DNA of 14,559 bases from Candidatus Bathyarchaeota archaeon (GCA_016934355.1 JAFGTA010000143.1:1-14559); one strand, 5' to 3'; shown: positions 5,389-12,913, numbered from the stretch's first letter. The notes: a model not told the origin generated them from the sequence alone. Translations and numbers: made by a program.

Positions 5389-6738
5389 ATGGGGAAGCGC
5401 ATCACCAGCACCTTTAAGCCCAGAAACAGGTGGGTCCGCGACATGGTTCAGGGGGACCCCAACATCGCCTCCACCCTCGACGTGACGAAGGACGTTTTAA
5501 AGCTGCAGGCGCCGAGTCAGAGCCTCTGCAGCGTATGTAAGGGGGGGAAGATGCTCTGCGGCAAGACGAGCTGCCCCATAATGGCTCGCCTAGGCGCCTT
5601 CACTAAGATGTTTCAGAGTGTGAAGGGCACCAACATCGACGGCAGCAGCCCGCCGGGAGTCTTCGTGGGGCGATTTGGGTACCCCTACGTCCAGATCGGG
5701 CCCTTGACGCCGACGTTCCACGGAAACACGCAGATACTGGACGCACCAGAGCAGTGGTTCGGTAAGAGCATAGACGAGATAATCAACTATAGGAGCCAGC
5801 TCATCCGCGGAATGACACCCGTGAATGTGCGGAAGCCGTGGAAGGCGGGGAGGCTGCTTGAGAAGACCCGGGAGCTTAGCCTCGCTGAGCACTACGTGGA
5901 GACCGAGATGAAGCTCAGCCGTAAGCCGACAAAGCGTTTCTATTTGAACGGTGACGTCCAGCCAATAGGGCCCACGGCACCCATGGAGAACATCGACATC
6001 GGTTACATCCGGTGGAACAGGTACATGGAGAGGTGCCACTACGACGGAGACCTCAAGGCGGCCCCCGCAACTGTGAAGCTATTCGATGAGGGGCTGCCCC
6101 TAAGCAGCATAATGAAGGCGTTCAGCATGGGCAGCTTCGGCGTCGAGAAGAACCGAAGGCTCGTGCCCACACGTTGGAGCATAACGGCGGTGGACGACCT
6201 CCTCGGGAAGCACCTCACAAAGAGGATCAAGGATTACCCTCTGGTGAACCAGTGCGAGGTGTACGAGAGCAACTACATAGGAAACCGCTTCGAGATACTG
6301 CTGGTGCCAGACGCATGGGCCTACGAGGCTTACGAGGCGTGGTACCCCCGGACCCTCTGGAACCCGTCCGAGGAGCACGTCGCCATAGTGACCGACTGGG
6401 AGCCCTACAAAGGCCGCAGCAAATACGCCAGCATGGGAGGCTGCTACTACTCGGGTAAACTCGCTGTACTAGAGCATCTTGAGAAGGAGAAACGGCAGGC
6501 CAAGGTCTTCATATTCAGGGAGGCGTACCCAGATTATATATTGCCCGTGGGGGTGTGGCAGGTCCGCGAGAACTGCAGGAACGCCATGAGGCAGGCGCCC
6601 AGTGTCTTCGACACCTTCCAGTCAGCGATTAGCCATGTCATGGGGAGGCTCAGTATACCTCTGGAGAAATGGATGGAGTCGGGGCCCCTCCTCAGGCACA
6701 CGTTGACCCAGAGAAAGCTGACAGACTTCTTCAATTAA
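5389..6738 (+). CDS. nre: Archaeal DNA repair protein Nre, with PCNA-binding tail
   Basis: Nre (COG1602) is an archaea-specific protein linked to DNA damage repair and to the sliding clamp PCNA. The 449-residue product has an N-terminal zinc-finger-like cluster with C47, C50, C57 and C62 (CSVCKG…LCGKTSCP). Family segments follow, such as GRFGYPYVQIGPL, and VPTRWSITAVDD in the central part. The protein ends in QRKLTDFF (441-448), a textbook PIP box (Q-x-x-h-x-x-aromatic-aromatic). ATG 5389 was chosen because the longer in-frame start at 5308 would read through the promoter and into the hydrolase gene on the other strand. The mRNA is probably leaderless. The 3' end overlaps the convergent nuclease gene by eight bases, exactly where base composition changes. 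Confidence 0.92.
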   Translation: MGKRITSTFKPRNRWVRDMVQGDPNIASTLDVTKDVLKLQAPSQSLCSVCKGGKMLCGKTSCPIMARLGAFTKMFQSVKGTNIDGSSPPGVFVGRFGYPYVQIGPLTPTFHGNTQILDAPEQWFGKSIDEIINYRSQLIRGMTPVNVRKPWKAGRLLEKTRELSLAEHYVETEMKLSRKPTKRFYLNGDVQPIGPTAPMENIDIGYIRWNRYMERCHYDGDLKAAPATVKLFDEGLPLSSIMKAFSMGSFGVEKNRRLVPTRWSITAVDDLLGKHLTKRIKDYPLVNQCEVYESNYIGNRFEILLVPDAWAYEAYEAWYPRTLWNPSEEHVAIVTDWEPYKGRSKYASMGGCYYSGKLAVLEHLEKEKRQAKVFIFREAYPDYILPVGVWQVRENCRNAMRQAPSVFDTFQSAISHVMGRLSIPLEKWMESGPLLRHTLTQRKLTDFFN

Positions 6739-8098
6739 ATAATTTAGATAATGACTCAAATTTGAATTTAATCGTTCTATCTTCTACCAATGAATAGTAA
6801 TTATCTTTCTCATCTTTATGTATTAAACTTAAACTTTGTAATAGATTTAAGGTCTGATTTATCTCATATTCTGTGAATTCTTTATTTAATGACCAATATA
6901 AATCTCTAATTGTTGTTTTTTCGTCAGAGGATTGTAGCTTTCTCAATTGTGATATTAACTTTGGTAATAAATTTTTAAGAGTTAAATAGTCATTGACTCT
7001 ATTCATAAAATCTTCGTTATCTATAATGTTGATTATACCATATGAAGAAAAAATGGATTTTAAATCTATCAGATTTAATGGTGTTTCTTCATGTATTTTT
7101 AATAATTCTATTAACTCATTAGTTCGCATCAAAGAGACTTCAAATTCAGAAGCTCTTTTTATCATATCGCCTCCTGCAAAATCTGGAGCCACTATCAATG
7201 CTAAATCCGAAAAATGTAAATTTTTATGATCTTTTATTGTTGGCCATGAAATTTGCCTTTCAGATATTTTTTCATGTTTTGATGTTTTTCCATCAACAAT
7301 CATCGAGTAACGTTCTTTTCCAGCTTTGGCGATAACCCAAACATCTGTATCTCCAGAGTTACCCAGATGTTCTGTAGAGAAACCGAGAAATTGAAAGGCT
7401 TTTGCTATTGTTTCTTCAAATTTTGAAGGGTTTTTACTATCATGCTCAGTTTTTCTAAGGGAGTTAATTATATTGTTTAATTCCAAAACTGGAGTTTTAT
7501 GTAATTCACCCGTGTCATTTACTTCTGATGATTTAATTACAATCTCCTCTACTGGTTCGATATTACCTTTTTCTGCATTAGTTAAAGTATAGTATCCTTT
7601 TGATAGATTAACAAGTCCAAAAGCTCTCAACCAATCTAATCTATATTGAACAGGATATACTGAAGTCCAATTTACATATCCCTTAAGAAGTGCTTGAGTT
7701 TTTTTATGAATTTCATCAAGTCTGTAATTACCTAACTTTAACGCTGTAAGAATTTCAGAAAAACCAATAATATTTTTATCAATCACTTCAAACAAGTGTT
7801 TCGTATCTCTGTTTTTGAGATAGACTAAACCATCTTGCGTTAAAGTAAGTTCATTGCGATTCTTAAATGAGACTAAACCGCTACTCTTGAAAACGTTATT
7901 TACATAACCCTTTGCATTTTGACGTGACTTAACTCTATTAAAATTGTCGAGAAACCAATCAATAAATTGTGCATTACTTGGCTTTGCTTGATTAATGAAA
8001 TTTAATGCTTCATAAACAGTATTAAGATAATTATCTATTCCTCCTGGAACAGGCCAAAATGCCTTTTTCTTAGTCAATTGCATAGGGGAATGCGACAT
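6731..8098 (-). CDS. PD-(D/E)XK nuclease with winged-helix regions, restriction-endonuclease-like
   Basis: A 455-residue protein I read as a DNA endonuclease, probably for defence. Residues about 20-95 and 97-175 look like tandem winged-helix DNA-binding units (LTLTQDGLVYLK and GYYTLTNAEKG mark their wings). The nuclease core is about 225-335: helix FEETIAKAFQFLGF with E228/E229, then GDTDVWV (D250, D252), then IVDGK (D269-x-K271) and LALIVAPDF. This order is the PD-(D/E)XK pattern and resembles the FokI cleavage domain, whose core reads P-D…V-D-x-K. A third winged-helix-like region lies at about 390-440. Codons are AT-rich (AAA, ATT, TTA), unlike all the neighbours. ATG 8098 follows a TATA-like box by 25 bases; M6 is an alternative start. 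No methyltransferase is nearby. Restriction, methylation-dependent cleavage or another DNA role all remain possible. Confidence 0.72.
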   Translation of the reverse strand: MSHSPMQLTKKKAFWPVPGGIDNYLNTVYEALNFINQAKPSNAQFIDWFLDNFNRVKSRQNAKGYVNNVFKSSGLVSFKNRNELTLTQDGLVYLKNRDTKHLFEVIDKNIIGFSEILTALKLGNYRLDEIHKKTQALLKGYVNWTSVYPVQYRLDWLRAFGLVNLSKGYYTLTNAEKGNIEPVEEIVIKSSEVNDTGELHKTPVLELNNIINSLRKTEHDSKNPSKFEETIAKAFQFLGFSTEHLGNSGDTDVWVIAKAGKERYSMIVDGKTSKHEKISERQISWPTIKDHKNLHFSDLALIVAPDFAGGDMIKRASEFEVSLMRTNELIELLKIHEETPLNLIDLKSIFSSYGIINIIDNEDFMNRVNDYLTLKNLLPKLISQLRKLQSSDEKTTIRDLYWSLNKEFTEYEINQTLNLLQSLSLIHKDEKDNYYSLVEDRTIKFKFESLSKLFN

Positions 8099-8140
8099 AT
8101 TTCAATATTATTGATTCTTTTATTAAAAACTATCAACCTA
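6739..8140. mobile_element. AT-rich genomic island, probably horizontally acquired
   Basis: Composition changes abruptly from GC-rich DNA to roughly 70 percent AT (by eye) just after the nre stop. It returns to GC-rich near the pheS promoter. The island holds a single gene, the nuclease. The hexamer TTCAAT occurs at the left edge (6730-6735) and just past the start of the nuclease gene (8101-8106), a possible but weak direct repeat. No transposase, integrase, tRNA target or terminal inverted repeats are visible, so the mechanism of entry is unknown. Confidence 0.6.
8117..8129 (-). promoter_or_regulatory. TATA-like box for the nuclease gene
   Basis: The minus strand reads TTTTTAATAAAAG, centred about 25 bases before ATG 8098, the spacing for a leaderless archaeal mRNA. 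Because the whole region is AT-rich the match is less telling than elsewhere. No SD is present. Confidence 0.4.
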
Positions 8141-8149
8141 TTGGGTTAA

Positions 8150-8158
8150 CTTTTAAAC
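8150..8158 (+). promoter_or_regulatory. TATA-like box for pheS-pheT
   Basis: CTTTTAAAC lies about 42 bases before ATG 8196. A start near 8180 would leave a leader of about 15 bases holding GTTAGTGAG, a weak SD whose GTGA ends five bases before the ATG. It is the likely promoter of the operon and marks the right edge of native DNA. Confidence 0.5.
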
Positions 8159-8195
8159 ATCTTACATTGCCCCTTATGTTAGGTTAGTGAGACCT

Positions 8196-9722
8196 ATGAA
8201 TCCCAGAGAAGTAGCTCAACAGCTACATGAGAACGAGAGGAAGGTGCTCCACGCGCTACGCGGCAGGGGCACCGCGACCACACAGGAACTAAGCCAGCTC
8301 ACAGGGCTGGAGAGGGACGCCGTGGAGAAGGCGTCCGACTGGGCCATGACGAAGGGCGTTGTCTCGTTTAAGGAGGAGGTCTCACAGTTCTTTAGTCTCA
8401 CAGACGAGGGAAACGCCTACGCGAGGAACGGTCTACCCGAGCAGAAACTCAGAAAGCTACTGGTCCACGGGCCTCAAGAAATAGCAGGTCTCAAACAGAC
8501 GTTCGAGAACCTGAACATCGCACTAGCGTGGATACGGCGTAACGGCTGGGCAGACATTCAGAGGGGCGTCATCATGTTAACCGACGAGGGGCGAAAGGCA
8601 AACGAGACGACTGAACAGCGGCTCCTAGAGGCGCTGGACCGGCCTGGGCCGCAGCCCGGCTCGTCCTTCAGCGAGGAGGAGCACCGGGTCCTCGACCAGC
8701 TGTTCAAGCGTAAACTCGTGGAGCGGGACGAGGAGACGCAGCGCTTCGTCGCGATCACCGGCTTCGGCAAGGAGGTGCTCCCCGAGCTGGAGTCCACGGA
8801 GAGCGCCAGAATCATCACCCAGCTCACCCCAGAGATGCTGGCGAACAAGACATGGCAGGGCGCGTCGTTCCAGAGGTACGACGTGAAGCTGCCTGCGCCG
8901 AGCCTGAGCCCCGGGAAACGTCACTTCATCAGCCAGGTCATCGACTATATACGCCGGTTCTGGGTGGAGCTGGGCTTCAAGGAGATGAAGGGTGAGTACC
9001 TGGAGCTTAGCTTCTGGAACTTCGACGCCCTCTACCAGCCGCAGGACCACCCCGCCCGTGACCTGGCGGACACGTTCTACATGAAGACCCCGTACAGCGG
9101 GCGCCTCCCCGACCCCAAGATGGTGGAGCAGGTGAGGGAGACCCACGAGAACGGGTGGACCACGGGGAGCCTCGGGTGGAGGTACAGGTGGAATCCCGAG
9201 GTCTCTGCCCAAAACTGCCTCAGGACCCACACCACGAGTCTGAGTGTCAAACAGATAGCGAAGCTCACGCCGGACGATCTACCAGCCAAGTTCTTCAGCG
9301 TGGGCAGAGTATTCAGGAACGAGACAATCGACTGGAACCACCTCGCCGAGTTCTACCAGACGGACGGAATCGTCGTCGGGGAGGGAGTCACCTTCCGCGA
9401 CATGAAAGGCTACCTCAAGGCTTACTTGGAGGGCCTCGGGCTGAAGCGGTTCAGGTTCCGCCCCGGCTACTTCCCGTACACCGAGATGAGTATGGAGGCC
9501 GAAGTCTGGATCGAGGAGCGCGGCGCCTGGATGGAGCTCTTCGGCGCGGGCATGTTCAGGCCCGAGGTGGTCAAGCCACTCATAGGGATAGACGTCCCCG
9601 TGCTGGCTTGGGGACCGGGCTTCGACAGGCTCGTCATGCAGAGCTACAAGGTTAAAAACATAAAGGAGCTGTACAGCAACGACATCGGCCTGCTCAGGCG
9701 TGCCAAGCTGTGGATGGAGTGA
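8196..9722 (+). CDS. pheS: Phenylalanyl-tRNA synthetase alpha subunit
   Basis: This is the catalytic alpha subunit of the alpha2-beta2 enzyme that charges tRNA-Phe in the cytoplasm. The 508-residue length suits archaeal PheS. The N-terminal ~200 residues hold the winged-helix, tRNA-facing DBD-type domains (ERKVLHAL…TTQELSQLTGL and two more similar repeats). The class II catalytic core follows: motif 1 around HPARDLADTFYM (from H285), motif 2 in FFSVGRVFRNET (F373-R374-N375-E376), and motif 3 in GPGFDRL (from G473). ATG 8196 is chosen over GTG 8187 because GTGA then serves as the SD. The stop TGA is part of the pheT SD, and the gap to pheT is six bases, so the two are co-transcribed. Confidence 0.97.
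   Translation: MNPREVAQQLHENERKVLHALRGRGTATTQELSQLTGLERDAVEKASDWAMTKGVVSFKEEVSQFFSLTDEGNAYARNGLPEQKLRKLLVHGPQEIAGLKQTFENLNIALAWIRRNGWADIQRGVIMLTDEGRKANETTEQRLLEALDRPGPQPGSSFSEEEHRVLDQLFKRKLVERDEETQRFVAITGFGKEVLPELESTESARIITQLTPEMLANKTWQGASFQRYDVKLPAPSLSPGKRHFISQVIDYIRRFWVELGFKEMKGEYLELSFWNFDALYQPQDHPARDLADTFYMKTPYSGRLPDPKMVEQVRETHENGWTTGSLGWRYRWNPEVSAQNCLRTHTTSLSVKQIAKLTPDDLPAKFFSVGRVFRNETIDWNHLAEFYQTDGIVVGEGVTFRDMKGYLKAYLEGLGLKRFRFRPGYFPYTEMSMEAEVWIEERGAWMELFGAGMFRPEVVKPLIGIDVPVLAWGPGFDRLVMQSYKVKNIKELYSNDIGLLRRAKLWME
9716..9722 (+). promoter_or_regulatory. Shine-Dalgarno site for pheT
   Basis: GGAGTGA overlaps the last codon and TGA stop of pheS and ends six bases before ATG 9729. This is the same arrangement as at rnp3, so termination on pheS would leave ribosomes at the pheT start, favouring equal subunit output. 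Confidence 0.65.
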
Positions 9723-9728
9723 CCAAGG

Positions 9729-11393
9729 ATGCCAGTGATAGAGGTATACCTGGGAGACTTCAGTGAGCTGCTGGGCAGGGACGTCACGGTCGAGGAGCTG
9801 CAGGACAGGTTGCCCATGATGGGCACCAGCTGGGAGGGCGAGACCGAAGACGGCTTCCACCTAGAGGTTTTCCCCAACAGGCCCGACCTCCTCAGCATCG
9901 AGGGGCTAGCCAGAGCCTACGCCAGCTGGACCGGAGCGAGGACAGGGCTCAGGGATTACCCCGTACACGAGACAGACTACAAGGTCATAGTGGACGAGAA
10001 GACGCAGAGCGTGCGCCCCTGGTTCGTTACAGCTGTCATCAAGAAAGTGGACTTCGACGACCCCCTCATCAGGAGCATCATCCAGATGCAGGAGAAGCTC
10101 CACATCACCCACGGCAGGAAACGCAGGAAGGTGGCCATCGGCCTCCACAGCCTGGAGCCCGTCGAGTTCCCTGTGACCTACACGACGAAGCCGCCGGAGT
10201 ACAAGTTCAGGCCCCTAGGGGAGCGGTTCGAGAAGGACCTCAACTGGATACTTACGGAGATGAAGACCGGCAAGGAGTACGCGTGGACGGTGGAGGGCTT
10301 CAAGGAGTACCCCATGATCACCGACAACAAGGGCATGGTGCTCTCGATGCCTCCCATCATCAACGGCGAGTACACAAGGCTAGATGAGGCCACCACAGAG
10401 CTGTTCGTCGACGTGACGGGCACCGACCTCAAAGCCATAACCGAGGTGCTGAACGTCATCTGCACGACGCTCGCCGATAGAGGCGCCGAGGTATACGAGG
10501 TGCATAACCATTACCCGGACGGCACCGTCCTCACCACGCCAGACCTGAAGCCCTGGGTCATGGAGCTGGACAACGGGTACGTCAACCACACCCTCGGCTC
10601 AAGCTTCACACCCGATGAGTCTGCGAGGGAGCTGGAGAAGATGGGGCACGGCGCAGAGGTAGAAGGCGACACCATCAAGGTCAGCATCCCGTGCTACCGC
10701 GCCGACATCATGCACCCTATAGACCTAGTCGAGGACGTAGCCATCGCCCACGACTACGATAACTTCGAGCCTGTGATCCCCCCCATCAGCAGCGAGGCAG
10801 GGGAGGAGCCCCTCGAGGTGTTCAGCAGGGGCCTCAGGAACTTCCTCGTCGGCTACGGGCTGCTGGAGGTGGTGACATTCATGATGAGCAACCGGGACAA
10901 GCTGTTCACACGCATGCACCTGCCTGAGGAGCCCATAGCAGTGACCTCGAACCCGAAGATGGAAGCCTATGACAGCCTCAGGAACAGGCTGCTGCCGAGC
11001 CTCATGGAGATACTCGGCCTGAACAAGCATCACCCCTACCCCCAGAACCTCTACGAGGTGGACGACGTGATACTCATCGACCCCTCCGCCGAGACCGGGG
11101 CCCGAAGCGAGAGGAGGCTTGCGATACTGATGTGCCACGCCCGCGCCAACTTCAGCGAGATCAAGGCCATGATGAACGGCGTGCTGGAGAACCTAGAGCT
11201 GGAGGCCGAGGTGGAGGAGGGAGGATGGGACTGCTTCATCGAGGGGAGAAGGTTCACAGCCACCATCGAAGGCAAGCCGCTGTGCTGGGCCGGAGAGGTT
11301 AGGCCCGAGGTGCTTGAGAGCTGGTACATGGAGATGCCCGTCGCTGCGCTGGAGATTGACGTCGAGCTTCTCTTCAAAGCGGCGTCAGGATAA
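9729..11393 (+). CDS. pheT: Phenylalanyl-tRNA synthetase beta subunit
   Basis: This is the beta subunit of phenylalanyl-tRNA synthetase. It contributes tRNA binding and, through its B3/B4 domain, editing of mischarged Tyr-tRNA-Phe. The 554 residues match the short archaeal/eukaryotic-type PheT, which lacks the long N-terminal tRNA-binding and C-terminal anticodon domains of bacterial PheT. The N-terminal part opens with PVIEVYLGDFSELLGRDV and includes EVFPNRPDLLSIEGLARA. The B3/B4 region runs to about 270, the B5 helix-turn-helix domain is near 280-350 (LGSSFTPDESARELEKMGHG, then PCYRADIMHPIDLVEDVAIA), and a catalytic-like core from about 365 reaches the end. It sits six bases after pheS with a good SD and is followed by T-runs. 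Confidence 0.97.
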   Translation: MPVIEVYLGDFSELLGRDVTVEELQDRLPMMGTSWEGETEDGFHLEVFPNRPDLLSIEGLARAYASWTGARTGLRDYPVHETDYKVIVDEKTQSVRPWFVTAVIKKVDFDDPLIRSIIQMQEKLHITHGRKRRKVAIGLHSLEPVEFPVTYTTKPPEYKFRPLGERFEKDLNWILTEMKTGKEYAWTVEGFKEYPMITDNKGMVLSMPPIINGEYTRLDEATTELFVDVTGTDLKAITEVLNVICTTLADRGAEVYEVHNHYPDGTVLTTPDLKPWVMELDNGYVNHTLGSSFTPDESARELEKMGHGAEVEGDTIKVSIPCYRADIMHPIDLVEDVAIAHDYDNFEPVIPPISSEAGEEPLEVFSRGLRNFLVGYGLLEVVTFMMSNRDKLFTRMHLPEEPIAVTSNPKMEAYDSLRNRLLPSLMEILGLNKHHPYPQNLYEVDDVILIDPSAETGARSERRLAILMCHARANFSEIKAMMNGVLENLELEAEVEEGGWDCFIEGRRFTATIEGKPLCWAGEVRPEVLESWYMEMPVAALEIDVELLFKAASG

Positions 11394-11401
11394 GCGCCCA
11401 A

Positions 11402-11418
11402 CTTTTTCTACTCTTTTT
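11402..11418 (+). terminator. T-run terminator after pheT
   Basis: Two runs of five T (11403-11407 and 11414-11418) begin ten bases after the pheT stop on the + strand. Archaeal terminators are typically short U-runs without a hairpin. The runs overlap the 3' end of the convergent grpB gene, where they read as A-runs. Confidence 0.5.
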
Positions 11419-11917
11419 CGAGTGACAGAGTCTCGTTGATGAACTTGGTCTTCGCCTCGGTGTAACCAGTGCGGTCGGCGCCGTAGTCCTCGGCAAGCCT
11501 CTTCTTGAGCTCGTTGTACAGGTTCGCCCGCTCCGGGTGTCCCCTCAGGTAGTCCCTGAACCTAATGTGCCGCGCCCAGTCGCTGCTACCGTGGATCACG
11601 AGGTGGACGTGGTAGTACAGCTCCCGGCTGCCCCTGCCTAGACAGTAGAACCACTCTTCCTCGCCGGGCTGCGGCGTGACGTCGTCGTACCCAATCCCCT
11701 CAAGAGTCTTCTGGTACCTGTCCGCCGCCTCTCTGCCGTCCACCCCGACCATGATGTCGATAATGGGTTTGGCTCCGAGCCCGGGCACCGACGTGCTGCC
11801 GATGTGCTCGACGACCACGTCGCCGAGCGCCTCAAGTAGACGCCGCTTCTCCTCTTCGAAGCGCCGTGGCCAGGAGGAGTCGTACTCGACTATCCTTACT
11901 CTTCTATCCGGGGCCAT
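11408..11917 (-). CDS. GrpB-family protein (nucleotidyltransferase-fold)
   Basis: A 169-residue protein of the GrpB/UPF0157 family (Pfam GrpB), which has a nucleotidyltransferase-like fold and no settled biochemical role; in some bacteria it is fused to the CoA enzyme CoaE. The whole domain is here: VRIVEYDSSWPRRFEEEK (7-24), the signature HIGSTSVPGLGAKPIIDIMV with G40-S41 and D54, then YHVHLVIH. The C-terminal segment contains FRDYLRGHPERANLYNELK and ends in YTEAKTKFI. ATG 11917 is the true start. An in-frame upstream extension to 12046 would run through the promoter and the first codons of the divergent transporter. A TATA box sits about 31 bases upstream with no SD, so the mRNA is probably leaderless. 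The family is mainly bacterial, so transfer is possible, yet codon use is native. Confidence 0.87.
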   Translation of the reverse strand: MAPDRRVRIVEYDSSWPRRFEEEKRRLLEALGDVVVEHIGSTSVPGLGAKPIIDIMVGVDGREAADRYQKTLEGIGYDDVTPQPGEEEWFYCLGRGSRELYYHVHLVIHGSSDWARHIRFRDYLRGHPERANLYNELKKRLAEDYGADRTGYTEAKTKFINETLSLEKE

Positions 11918-11940
11918 GCAACAATCGACACTGTTCACCG

Positions 11941-11955
11941 CTTTATATTTTATAC
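11941..11955. promoter_or_regulatory. Shared bidirectional TATA element (grpB and EamA genes)
   Basis: CTTTATATTTTATAC is near-symmetric. It lies about 31 bases from the grpB ATG on one side and about 29 bases from the transporter ATG on the other. Both genes lack an SD, so both could be leaderless from this single AT-rich element. No second TATA-like sequence exists in the 59-base gap. Confidence 0.6.
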
Positions 11956-11976
11956 CCGTCAACCATAGACGAAGGC

Positions 11977-12852
11977 ATGAGTGAACGCCCGTCGTTCCCG
12001 CCGAGCCTTGCTCTGCTCGTGAGCATAGTCGCGGTATCGACGGCATCCATCCTGATCAGAATGAGCGACGCCCCTCCACTAGCCATAGCGACTTACAGGA
12101 TGGTGCTCTCGACCCTCATGCTGCTTCCGCTCTTCCTGTACTTCGGAGGGCTCTCAAAGGTCAGCGAGATTGGCGCCGGTGGACTGCTCAGGCTCATGGG
12201 GATAGGGGTCGTGCTGGCCGTCCACTTCGCCTCATGGATCACAAGCCTCAGCTTCACATCGGTGGCGAGCAGCGTCATCTTCGTCCACATCGACCCGATA
12301 TTCGTCGCCGTTGTGAGCCACTTCCTCCTCAGGGAACGCGTGACGAGGAGAACAGTGGTTGGGATTGCGGTTGCTCTTATAGGGGCTACTCTGATAGCGG
12401 TCGGGGACGCGGGCCTGGGCGAGCTGAGCCTCTACGGCGACCTGCTAGCGCTGGTGGGGGGAGTAATGCTGGGCATCTACATCCTCGGAGGCAGGGTCTT
12501 CAGGAGAAACCTGGACCTGACGAGCTACGTGACCCCGGTCTACGCGGCGGCGGCCGTGGTCCTCGCGCTGATGTCGCTGTTCACTGGGACGCCTCTGGCG
12601 GGTTACCCTTCTGGGGAGTACACCCTGTTCTTCGCGATAGCGCTTGTCCCCATGATATTCGGCCACACCGTGTACAACTGGGCGTTGAGGTACGTCTCGG
12701 CGCCCCTCGTCTCGATCAGCCTCCTAGGTGAGCCGGTGGGGGCGTCCATCCTGGCGTTCCTGCTCCTGAACGAGGTGCCGGGCCCTGCTGTGCTTCTCGG
12801 TGGGGCGGTGACCCTTTTTGGTATTCTCCTATGCGCATATAGAGGCGAGTGA
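11977..12852 (+). CDS. EamA-family (DMT superfamily) membrane transporter
   Basis: A 291-residue integral membrane protein with about ten hydrophobic helices arranged as two EamA repeats. The repeats run roughly 10-137 and 150-285. The first holds PPLAIATYRMVLSTLMLLP and SVIFVHIDPIFVAVVSHFLLRERV; the second holds the usual ending ALRYVSAPLVSISLLGEP and LLLNEVPGPAVLLGGAVTL. Members export or import small metabolites such as amino acids; the substrate here is unknown. ATG 11977 is chosen because the longer open frame from 11866 runs into the grpB gene on the other strand and through the promoter. It is divergent from grpB and ends before a T-run. Confidence 0.92.
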   Translation: MSERPSFPPSLALLVSIVAVSTASILIRMSDAPPLAIATYRMVLSTLMLLPLFLYFGGLSKVSEIGAGGLLRLMGIGVVLAVHFASWITSLSFTSVASSVIFVHIDPIFVAVVSHFLLRERVTRRTVVGIAVALIGATLIAVGDAGLGELSLYGDLLALVGGVMLGIYILGGRVFRRNLDLTSYVTPVYAAAAVVLALMSLFTGTPLAGYPSGEYTLFFAIALVPMIFGHTVYNWALRYVSAPLVSISLLGEPVGASILAFLLLNEVPGPAVLLGGAVTLFGILLCAYRGE

Positions 12853-12865
12853 AGGCTTAAACACG

Positions 12866-12872
12866 TTTTTTT
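12866..12872 (+). terminator. T-run terminator after the EamA gene
   Basis: Seven T residues in a row follow 13 bases after the stop codon, preceded by ACACG. This is a simple archaeal-type U-run terminator. Confidence 0.55.
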
Positions 12873-12883
12873 AGTAACAGACA

Positions 12884-12891
12884 AGTTTAAC
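12884..12891 (+). promoter_or_regulatory. Possible upstream TATA box of the antiporter gene
   Basis: AGTTTAAC could drive a transcript starting near 12912, giving a leader of about 80 bases that begins at the inverted-repeat cluster. A nearer alternative is GGTTTTAAGC (12950-12959), which would leave a leader of about 15 bases. The sequence alone does not decide between them. Confidence 0.3.
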
Positions 12892-12913
12892 ATACTATTT
12901 CTAGTCTATTCAC

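Noticed and set aside
6993..7229. 78-codon + strand open frame opposite the nuclease gene
   Set aside because: It lies over the nuclease core on the opposite strand, with no promoter or SD; AT-rich DNA yields such frames by chance less often, but no motif supports it.
6730..8106. TTCAAT as a target-site duplication of a transposon
   Set aside because: Six bases recurring in AT-rich DNA can be chance, and there are no terminal inverted repeats or transposase; kept only as a hint in the island entry.
8625..9230. 201-codon minus-strand open frame opposite pheS
   Set aside because: It is a shadow of the GC-rich pheS gene, with no motif, promoter or ribosome site.
9155..9655. 166-codon + strand open frame within pheS
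   Set aside because: It overlaps the PheS catalytic motifs in another frame and has a low-complexity R/H/G/P composition.
9279..9860. 193-codon minus-strand open frame spanning the pheS-pheT junction
   Set aside because: It is antisense to two certain genes and its sequence resembles no family.
11866..11976. 37-residue N-terminal extension of the EamA transporter
   Set aside because: It lies inside the grpB gene on the other strand and upstream of the TATA box; the first membrane helix starts right after ATG 11977.
11918..12046. 43-residue N-terminal extension of the GrpB-family protein
   Set aside because: It crosses the shared promoter and the first codons of the EamA transporter, while the GrpB domain begins a few residues after ATG 11917.
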